Source: an uncultured bacterium
GTDB taxonomy: Bacteria; Eisenbacteria; RBG-16-71-46; CAIMUX01
DNA: 13,623 bases
Direction: 5' to 3'
Assembly (NCBI GenBank): GCA_946886185.1
Contig: CAMPIC010000022.1
Location: forward strand, 1 to 13,623
Made by a program: the position numbers and the translations under genes. The notes under the pieces are model-generated. The model was not told the origin of the DNA, ran no database searches, and saw nothing but the letters and a program-made list of their open reading frames with translations. Below are positions 1 to 5,748 of the stretch, piece after piece (position 1 is the first letter of the stretch; the number at the start of each line of letters is the position of its first letter).

Positions 1-412
1 GGTAATGGCCCATCTCGTGGCAGAGCAGGATTCCGAGCAGCGCTAGGGCGTAGGCGATCCCTCCGGTCAGATACGTCGAGCCGAGAGTGAGCACGAACAG
101 CCCACCCGCGATGATGAGCTCTCGCCGAGATATGCGAATCTCATCACTGTGGCGGGACGCCCATGCTTCGCGGTCGCTGATGGCGATTTCGTACTCTGGG
201 AAAGTCATCTCCCCGCTGCCGCGAGGTCCGATCTCCTCCCCGTCCGGGAAAGCGATCTTCTCGCGCTCTGGAGAAGGAATATCGGAAAGCCGATCGAAGA
301 CTGGATCCGACGGGGTGCGCTCAGCAGCACTCCAACCCTCCGCCTTCGACCAAGTCGAGGGAAGGATTCGGGGCGGGTAGTCGGAATCATCGCGCACGCA
401 GCACCTCCACAT
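1..412 (-). CDS. Site-2 protease family (M50) membrane metalloprotease, N-terminal part
   Basis: Partial gene running off the window's left edge; 137 residues are visible. It starts at ATG 412, preceded on the minus strand by GGGGAG eight bases upstream. Residues 1-95 are a charged, Pro/Glu-rich, presumably cytoplasmic segment. A hydrophobic stretch follows (about 98-131, with FVLTLGSTYLTGG and AYALALLGILL), then CHEMGHY, which gives the zinc-binding HExxH at residues 132-136. In known S2P proteases this motif lies in a transmembrane helix and cleaves substrates within the membrane; the second metal ligand (a later Asp) would lie outside the window. The arrangement of an acidic leader, a helix with a Thr/Gly turn, then 'LLxxHExGHY' matches bacterial site-2 protease proteins of unknown substrate. 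It is divergent from the gene at 600. Family assignment is secure from the motif; the substrate is unknown. Confidence 0.85.
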   Translation of the reverse strand, partial: MWRCCVRDDSDYPPRILPSTWSKAEGWSAAERTPSDPVFDRLSDIPSPEREKIAFPDGEEIGPRGSGEMTFPEYEIAISDREAWASRHSDEIRISRRELIIAGGLFVLTLGSTYLTGGIAYALALLGILLCHEMGHY

Positions 413-599
413 GGGGTGAACTCCCCTGACAGTACCACGCCGGCCATGTCGAGCCCCGGAGGAGCGTGATGAGCGCCACCGAATTGCTCTGACATCCCGG
501 CATCCGGAATTCGTACCCTGTTGAGATGCGAACGGTTCGCCCAATGGATGGTTCCATGCTCGATCTCTGCCCGTCTCCGTTCCTGGAAGCGAGACGCGG

Positions 600-2444
600 A
601 TGAGACTCTCCGTCGCGGTCTTCAAGATCGAGAACGACGAGGCGCCCGGCGTCCTCGATTCGAAGATCGAGGCCGATGCGATCGCGCACGAGGTGGAGCT
701 GCGAGGGCATCAGGTCGAGCGGTGGCGCGTCCACGTCCATCACATCGAGTCTCTGGTCGAGGAGCTGGATTGCGCTCTGTTTCTGATCGAGGCGCTCGTG
801 CCGCGCGACATGCTGCGCCGGCTGCATGACCGGGTGACGGGCCGACCGTGGGCGCTCTTCGGCCCCCTTGCGGCAACGCTGTTCGAGCACTCCCCCGCGC
901 CGTTCGCATTCGTGGGCGCATCGCGCATCGGCGCGGGCAAGCTGGCCGATCGCCTTGCGGAATCGGCGGATCACTCCCGCTCCGGGAGTGATTTCCGAGA
1001 GTTGCTCGAAGGCGCGAATGCCGTATCCAACCTGCTGGCTCGAATTCGACCGGACGCACGCATCGCGCGTGAAGACTCCGCACCATTGGAGTCCTTGGCT
1101 TCCGAAGTTTCCGCTGCCTCGAGCGCATGGATCCTCGAAGCCTCGACGGCGTGGCGCGTTTGGGACTTCGAATCGGAGCTACTTCCCTTTTCTGCGTCGT
1201 CTGCGCAATGGAACTATCGGGGTCCGGCGTTGCGTCCGAGCTTCGGAACGGCTCCTCTCTTGGCGGAGCGTGGCTGCGTTCACGGACACTCGGACTCCGC
1301 GGCAGTTGCGACCGGTACCCCCCCGGTTTCCACAGGCACCGCCACAGCCACCACCGGCGACGCGAAAGCCACCGAAGCCGCCGCGAAAGCCACCGCAGCC
1401 GCCGCGACAGCCACCACAGGCGACGCGACAACTGGCACCGGTCGCAACACGGCGATCACGAAGGGCGCTACCGGAGTCCCGACGCCGGCTCGCGATCACG
1501 ATCCTCTTGCATCGCCTTGGTCGGAACGCGCGCGCACGCGCCTCCTCGATCATCACGCCGCGCAATCGTGTCCCTATGGGATCTGCCCTGCCCCCGCCGC
1601 AATCTCTCTCGAACAGGTGAATCTCCAGTCGGATCACCTCTGGAGCCAAGGTGTGCGCTCCTTCGAAATCCGGGCGGTGCATCCGCTGCCGGCGCTGAAA
1701 TCGCTGCTCGAGCATCTCGCCAAGGAAGACAAGGTGCCGGAGCAGATCCGGTTTCGCCCGTCTCCGCGGTCTCTGCGCCAATCCGAAGCGGGTCTGCTCC
1801 AGATCTTCGAGCAGCATCCTCGCGTGCGTTTCCACCTCGCGGGGCTCGAGTTTTTCCTCGCGGGACGCGCTCTCGGCCAAACGCAGTTCGACACCTCGCA
1901 GTGGGAAGCGCGCTCCATCGCGCGCCTCTTGCGCCGCCTGGACGATCGTGCGCCGAATCTCGATGCGACGATCGAGCACACTCTGCATCTCTTCGATCCC
2001 TACACGACATTGGAAGAGATCCTCGACGCGCTCCAGGTGATCGAGGAAGACGCGCCATTCTTGAAGGCGGCGCTCTCTACGGACCGGCCTCTCCTAATCG
2101 CCTCCCGACTCTCTCCCATTGCCCGGCGGATCGAGCAGGATGGGCTGCTCTCCCAGGATGGTCCGTTCGGGCTCGGCTATCGGTTCGCCTCGGACGAGAT
2201 CCCCGTGTACCGCGATCTGGCTTCGCGCGGTCTCGCGCCGCTCCTCGAAGCGATCGGGCGCTTGCGGCTCCCTCCCCCGGAGCGCGATCGGCTCGCCGTG
2301 GAAGGCCGTTTCCGCTGGTTCCGGGAGCTGGCACGCTTCGTGATCTCTCGCCGCCGAGCGGATCGGCCGCCCACCGACGGATGGGGACAAGTGCTGGCCG
2401 GTGTCACGCGCGACCTCGGATTGGACCAACTCCGCCGCCGCTGA
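600..2444 (+). CDS. Divergent B12-binding/radical SAM-like protein with altered Cys motif
   Basis: 614 residues. ATG 600 is the only sensible start after the in-frame stop at 522; its ribosome site is weak. Residues 1-125 look like a Rossmann-type B12-binding-like domain (LSVAVFKIEN, later WALFGPL and FAFVGAS). Residues 325-560 resemble a radical SAM barrel: ISLEQV...GVRSFEIR, IRFRPSP, and LFDPYTTLEEIL at 464-475, a pattern common in B12-type radical SAM enzymes. The expected CX3CX2C cluster motif is not intact. There is ERGC ending at Cys226, then about 97 low-complexity Ala/Thr-rich residues, then SCPYGICPAP with Cys324 and Cys329 only (CX4C). It may therefore bind no cluster, or bind one in an unusual way. 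It sits 67 bp upstream of the Fe-S carrier gene mrp on the same strand. The superfamily call is by pattern recognition only; substrate unknown. Confidence 0.6.
   Translation: MRLSVAVFKIENDEAPGVLDSKIEADAIAHEVELRGHQVERWRVHVHHIESLVEELDCALFLIEALVPRDMLRRLHDRVTGRPWALFGPLAATLFEHSPAPFAFVGASRIGAGKLADRLAESADHSRSGSDFRELLEGANAVSNLLARIRPDARIAREDSAPLESLASEVSAASSAWILEASTAWRVWDFESELLPFSASSAQWNYRGPALRPSFGTAPLLAERGCVHGHSDSAAVATGTPPVSTGTATATTGDAKATEAAAKATAAAATATTGDATTGTGRNTAITKGATGVPTPARDHDPLASPWSERARTRLLDHHAAQSCPYGICPAPAAISLEQVNLQSDHLWSQGVRSFEIRAVHPLPALKSLLEHLAKEDKVPEQIRFRPSPRSLRQSEAGLLQIFEQHPRVRFHLAGLEFFLAGRALGQTQFDTSQWEARSIARLLRRLDDRAPNLDATIEHTLHLFDPYTTLEEILDALQVIEEDAPFLKAALSTDRPLLIASRLSPIARRIEQDGLLSQDGPFGLGYRFASDEIPVYRDLASRGLAPLLEAIGRLRLPPPERDRLAVEGRFRWFRELARFVISRRRADRPPTDGWGQVLAGVTRDLGLDQLRRR
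1326..1430 (+). repeat. In-frame 21-bp minisatellite (five units) inside the radical SAM-like gene
   Basis: Four clear 21-bp units begin at 1347, 1368, 1389 and 1410, and a more diverged one at 1326. Each is exactly seven codons, read as ATTGDAK, ATEAAAK, ATAAAAT and ATTGDAT, with VSTGTAT for the first. Unit length preserves the frame, so copy-number change would lengthen or shorten residues 243-277 without breaking the protein. Confidence 0.85.
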
Positions 2445-2452
2445 CCTATACT
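2421..2452 (+). promoter_or_regulatory. Possible sigma70 promoter for mrp
   Basis: TATACT at 2447-2452 is a near-consensus -10. TTGGAC at 2421-2426 could be the -35, but the spacing of 20 is long. It overlaps the 3' end of the upstream gene, so mrp may have its own promoter besides read-through. Confidence 0.35.
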
Positions 2453-2511
2453 CACGGTTTGGTCCGCGATCGGGTTCGAGCGAACGAACGCTTATCCAGG
2501 AAGGGATTGCC

Positions 2512-3567
2512 ATGCCGAGCACTTCGCAAGTCGTCAACGTCCTTCGCACGGTTCTCTTTCCCGGAATCGATCGCGACATCGTCACGCTGGGCTACGTCAA
2601 GGATGTGACCGAGGCAGACGGGCGGTTCCAAATTCGGGTGGAGCTCTCCCCCACCGCGGGGACGGCGCGCGACGGGATCGAGGCGTCGATCCGGACCGCG
2701 CTCGAGAACGCGTCCATCCCCTACGACCTCGATCTGCGGGCGCAGCGCGCGGCCGCTCCTTCGCCGAGGGCGGCAGGCGCGGAAGCGACCGATCCCCTCG
2801 CGCAGATCCCGTTCAAGATCGCGGTTTCGAGCGGCAAGGGAGGCGTGGGCAAGTCCACCGTCGCGGTCAACCTCGCGGTGGCGGCAGCGCAACTCGGGCA
2901 TCGCGTCGGACTGCTCGACACCGACATCTACGGCCCTTCCGTTCCGCTCATGATGGGACTGGAAGACTCGCAGCCGATGCTCGACGAGGATCGCGGCAAG
3001 CTCATCCCGCTCGAGCGCTATGACGTCAAGAACATCTCCATCGGCTACCTGGTGGATCGCCACACTCCGGTGATCTGGCGAGGTCCAATGATCGGCAAGG
3101 CGATCGATCAGTTGATGCGCGATGTCGATTGGTCGGGAGTCGACGTCCTGTTCTTCGATCTTCCTCCCGGAACCGGGGACATCCAGATCTCCCTCGCGCA
3201 GAAGGTGGCGCTCTCGGGAGCGATCGTGGTCTCGACACCGCAGGATGTCGCATTGATCGATGCGGCCAAGGGCGTGGAGATGTTCCGCAAGACCGAAGTG
3301 CCGATCCTGGGACTGCTGGAGAACATGAGCTTCTTCTGCTGCCCCTCGTGCGGAGCTCGGTCCGACATCTTCGGACAAGGGGGCGGGGAGCGCGAAGCGA
3401 CGCGTCTGGGCGTGCCGTTCCTGGGTCAGATTCCTCTCGAGCCCGCGGTGCGCATGGGTGGAGACGAGGGGCGGCCAATCGTAGTGCGCGATCCCAAGTC
3501 CGCCTCCGCGCTGGCGTTCTTCGACGTGGCGCGCGCGCTGTTGGAAACGCTCAAGGCTCGAACCTGA
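2512..3567 (+). CDS. mrp: Mrp/ApbC-family Fe-S cluster carrier ATPase
   Basis: 351 residues. ATG 2512 is chosen because AGGAAGGG lies six to seven bases upstream and because the protein then begins at the MIP18/DUF59 domain (residues 1-78). A Pro/Ala linker follows, then the P-loop NTPase domain. The deviant Walker A SGKGGVGKST is at 107-116, with the signature lysine early in the loop; DTDIYGPSVP is at 136-145 and the Walker B stretch DVLFFDLPPGTGD at 211-223. FFCCPSCG contains the C277-x-x-C280 pair that in this family bridges a [4Fe-4S] cluster at the homodimer interface. The protein binds clusters in the cytoplasm and delivers them to apoproteins in an ATP-dependent way. Full length with all motifs present. 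The radical-SAM-like gene just upstream makes an Fe-S link plausible, though inferred. Confidence 0.95.
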   Translation: MPSTSQVVNVLRTVLFPGIDRDIVTLGYVKDVTEADGRFQIRVELSPTAGTARDGIEASIRTALENASIPYDLDLRAQRAAAPSPRAAGAEATDPLAQIPFKIAVSSGKGGVGKSTVAVNLAVAAAQLGHRVGLLDTDIYGPSVPLMMGLEDSQPMLDEDRGKLIPLERYDVKNISIGYLVDRHTPVIWRGPMIGKAIDQLMRDVDWSGVDVLFFDLPPGTGDIQISLAQKVALSGAIVVSTPQDVALIDAAKGVEMFRKTEVPILGLLENMSFFCCPSCGARSDIFGQGGGEREATRLGVPFLGQIPLEPAVRMGGDEGRPIVVRDPKSASALAFFDVARALLETLKART

Positions 3568-3577
3568 CAGGCCGAGG

Positions 3578-3592
3578 GACGGAAGCTCCGTC
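3578..3592 (+). terminator. Hairpin just after mrp
   Basis: GACGGA-AGC-TCCGTC is a perfect 6-bp stem ten bases after the mrp stop. Only a weak T-containing tail follows (GGAGTTGTCTGAG), so intrinsic termination is possible but not certain. Confidence 0.35.
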
Positions 3593-3660
3593 GGAGTTGT
3601 CTGAGTTCGTCTGACAGACCTCAGCCCTGATCACATCTCGAGAAGCCAAGTCGCGCGCAT

Positions 3661-3979
3661 GAGGAACCGATCCGGAGGGGCTCCGGATCGGCTCCTCGCG
3701 GCACCGGTCGAGGAATCCGGTGCAGCGCCTTCCGCACTTCCTTTCCGAATCCCGTCTCTCCCTCGAGACCCGGCAGCTACAGCGCGGAAGGCGCTAGGAG
3801 GAGGGGGGGCTTCCTCCGACCAGGTGCGGCCCTGAAGCGACCACCTGGTGGGCTGTGTTCCGGGGAGACAGCGACCCGGCCCTCCGCCCACTCTGGGAAG
3901 CACCCCTCCAGGCGCACACGGAACAAGTGGTGTGCCGCAAGTTTTGAAAGATCGTAAGCAACTGTCGCTAAGCCAGTTG
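3661..3979. other. Hairpin-dense gene-free region, candidate structured RNA
   Basis: The gap between mrp and trmB (3568-4184) holds no convincing gene. Its first half is a chain of almost contiguous inverted repeats. These are 3661-3697 (11-bp perfect stem, 3-nt loop, extended by GAGGA/TCCTC); 3702-3707 with 3717-3722 (CACCGG/CCGGTG); and 3724-3735 with 3784-3795 (12 bp perfect, enclosing a GTCTC/GAGAC hairpin). Then come 3797-3802 with 3812-3817 (GGAGGA/TCCTCC), 3819-3826 with 3842-3849 (ACCAGGTG/CACCTGGT), 3848-3853 with 3886-3891 (GTGGGC/GCCCAC), 3914-3919 with 3930-3935, and 3959-3964 with 3974-3979. The spacing of one to four bases between early helices suggests one folded transcript. 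I could not match it to RNase P, SRP, tmRNA, 6S or a riboswitch, and the strand is undecided. From 3980 to 4184 I see nothing further except the trmB leader. Confidence 0.5.
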
Positions 3980-4184
3980 TGGCGCTTGCCTGAAGTAGCG
4001 TTTCAGCAGCTTTGGGGTCCACGAGATGGTGCCTCTTCTCCAGCGCACCCGTATCGATTTGCAACATCATCATTTAGAGGTGGATAGTTCGGTGCCTGGA
4101 GTTCCGCATCGGGATCGGCAGCGCTTATGTGACGAGTAGCCGCGGCCGTCATGTCGGCAGTTTCCCCAGAGGTGGACCCGCGTT

Positions 4185-4847
4185 GTGCTAACGTGCCGCG
4201 TTGTGAGTCGCTCAGTTCAGCTCCCAGTGCCCATGCACGACCTCCGCTTTGTCGTGCAGCCCTCCCAGTGGGCTCCTCCGTTCGCGATCGAGGAATTGTT
4301 CGACCGGACCGCTCCTCTCGAGATCGAGCTCGGATGCGGCAAGGGACTGTTCCTGGAGCGCGCGGTGGAGCTCGAACCCGGCAAAAATTTCCTAGGGGTG
4401 GAGCGAGCCGACAAGTACTTCCGGCACGCGGTGCGCCGCTTCCTCGAGACGAGCCCTCCCAACCTGCGTCTCTTTCGCGCGGATGCGTTCGACGTCCTGA
4501 CCCGGTGGATCGAGCCGGAAACCGCGACCGGGGTGCATGTCTATTTCCCCGATCCCTGGCCCAAGAACAAGCATGCGGGGCGCCGGCTTCTCCGTCCGGA
4601 GCTGTATCGCCTGGTGTTCCGTGTGCTCCAACCCGGAGCGATCTTCCGGATCGGTTCCGACGTCGAACCGTACTTTCGGACGGCGGTGTCGGACATCCTT
4701 GGATCCGGTTTTTTCGAGCAAATTCCGTGGCCCGAGGGCTCCGCGGACCGGATCGCGACCAACTACGCGGTCAAGTATGCCGAGGAGGGCAGAAGCCTCC
4801 ACTACGCGAAGTTCGTCCGGCGAACGGACTCCCCGGACGGGTGTTAG
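4185..4847 (+). CDS. trmB: tRNA (guanine-N7-)-methyltransferase
   Basis: 220 residues from GTG 4185, which has AGAGGTGG about nine bases upstream. ATG 4233 (204 residues, beginning MHDLRF) is the alternative and suits the family's N-terminus but has no clear ribosome site. The SAM-dependent Rossmann methyltransferase makes m7G at tRNA position 46. Visible are motif I LEIELGCGKG (45-54), the acidic GVERADKY (71-78) that starts the SAM-binding second strand, the RADAFDV region (98-104), and the family signature FPDPWPKNKH (121-130), which includes the catalytic region. Near the end, TNYAVKY (192-198) stands where the family usually has T-x-Y/F-E, so the usual Glu is Ala here. The stop overlaps a possible extended -10 for clpP. 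The enzyme call is firm from the signature. Confidence 0.93.
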   Translation: MLTCRVVSRSVQLPVPMHDLRFVVQPSQWAPPFAIEELFDRTAPLEIELGCGKGLFLERAVELEPGKNFLGVERADKYFRHAVRRFLETSPPNLRLFRADAFDVLTRWIEPETATGVHVYFPDPWPKNKHAGRRLLRPELYRLVFRVLQPGAIFRIGSDVEPYFRTAVSDILGSGFFEQIPWPEGSADRIATNYAVKYAEEGRSLHYAKFVRRTDSPDGC

Positions 4848-4850
4848 ACT
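4842..4850 (+). promoter_or_regulatory. Possible extended -10 element for clpP
   Basis: TGTTAGACT matches the TGnTAnnnT extended -10 form and overlaps the trmB stop codon. No convincing -35 is present. It would start a leader of about 130 bases before the clpP start at 4992. Confidence 0.3.
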
Positions 4851-4991
4851 GGCGAGAGGAACCGAGCGCCAGAAGCGTTTTGCGGATGCCCCGCCGGCGT
4901 TCGCGATGAAGAAGTGCCCCTCGGTCCGTCGATGACAGTAGGAACCGCGCCCCTTTTGGAGAGCGCGCCCCGACCCATGGAGGAGGATACG

Positions 4992-5624
4992 ATGTCGCAG
5001 CGTTGGCTCTTCGACGATGACGAGGACGAGTTGGAAGACGAAGACGACGACGAGGAAGGCGCCAAAAAGTCGAATGAAGATCCCAAGATGATGGAACGGT
5101 TCCTTCGCGCGCGCACCATCCTGGTCTCGGAGCCGATTTCCAGCACGCTCGCGCGTTCTGTCTACCAGCAGCTGATCATGCTCGAGCGCGACGACGCGAA
5201 GAAGCCGATCACGATCATCGTCAACTCTCCTGGCGGAGAAGCGGACGCCGGTTTCGGCATGTACGACATGATCCGTTTCGTGAGCTCCCCCGTTCGCACC
5301 ATCGTGGCGGGATTGTGCGCATCCGCCGGAGTGATGGTGTTCCTCGCGGGCGATCGTGGACAGCGCTTCAGCCTGCCGAACTCTCGATTCCTGCTGCACC
5401 AGCCGAGCTCGCAGAGCTGGGGTCAAGCCTCCGACCTGGAGATCGCGGCGCGCGAGATTCTCCGCTTGCGGGACCAGTACAACCGGATCGTCGCCGAGGA
5501 GACCGGGCGGACGATTGAGAAGGTCACCGAGGACGCCGACCGCGACTTCTGGATGTCGGCGAAGGAAGCGGCGGAGTACGGGCTGGTGACGCGCGTGGTG
5601 AACGGTCGCGCGGAGCTGGACTGA
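4992..5624 (+). CDS. clpP: ATP-dependent Clp protease proteolytic subunit, acidic N-terminus
   Basis: 210 residues. ATG 4992 is chosen because GGAGGAGG lies about five to seven bases upstream; in-frame ATG 4977 overlaps that site and is less likely. The serine protease of the ClpP fold forms a tetradecameric chamber fed by a Clp ATPase. The catalytic triad is visible: Ser111 in GLCASAGV, His136 in LLHQPS and Asp185 in DRDFWM. Also present are the oxyanion-region NSPGGEADAGFGMYDMI (78-94) and GQASDLEIAAREIL (144-157) of the handle region. Odd point: residues 8-23 are almost all Asp/Glu (DDDEDELEDEDDDEEG), and the usual axial-loop sequence of the ERSYDIYSRLL type is absent, so ATPase docking or substrate gating may differ. 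It is more likely a ClpP paralogue than the housekeeping copy, although no other copy can be seen here. Confidence 0.9.
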   Translation: MSQRWLFDDDEDELEDEDDDEEGAKKSNEDPKMMERFLRARTILVSEPISSTLARSVYQQLIMLERDDAKKPITIIVNSPGGEADAGFGMYDMIRFVSSPVRTIVAGLCASAGVMVFLAGDRGQRFSLPNSRFLLHQPSSQSWGQASDLEIAAREILRLRDQYNRIVAEETGRTIEKVTEDADRDFWMSAKEAAEYGLVTRVVNGRAELD

Positions 5625-5639
5625 AGAGATCGAATGCCG

Positions 5640-5671
5640 CGCTGAGCCAGCGTATATCCGCTGGCTCAGCG
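5640..5671. terminator. Bidirectional hairpin between clpP and the convergent lipoprotein gene
   Basis: A perfect 13-bp inverted repeat (CGCTGAGCCAGCG with its complement) around the 6-nt loop TATATC lies 15 bases after the clpP stop. It sits between convergent genes and could serve both, but no T-tract follows on either strand. Confidence 0.6.
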
Positions 5672-5748
5672 TCCTGAGCCCTCTGCTGCATGGCCCGCCT
5701 GTCTTCGGTCATCCCTGTACAGGCGAGAGAGTCAGCTGCGAACAACTC

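Noticed and set aside
1127..2608. 493-codon plus-strand frame overlapping the radical SAM-like gene and the start of mrp
   Set aside because: The composition is Arg/Ser/Pro-rich as expected for an out-of-frame reading, and it would overrun two better-supported genes. I considered it as evidence of a frameshift, but GC3 favours the 600-2444 frame throughout.
3661..3980. Possible RNase P RNA, SRP RNA, tmRNA or cobalamin riboswitch
   Set aside because: GAGGAA near 3661 and ACCAGGT near 3819 resemble pieces of RNase P and SRP. However, the conserved core blocks (ACAGAA of RNase P, the GGAAGCAGCC region of SRP, the tRNA-like end of tmRNA, the B12 box) are absent.
3777..4073. 98-codon minus-strand reading frame in the mrp-trmB gap, with a protein-like stretch (TGLATVAYDLSKLAAHHLF)
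   Set aside because: No ribosome site precedes its ATG, the second half is Pro/Arg-rich translation of the hairpin region, and I recognise no family. A vague likeness to transposase C-termini was too weak to claim.
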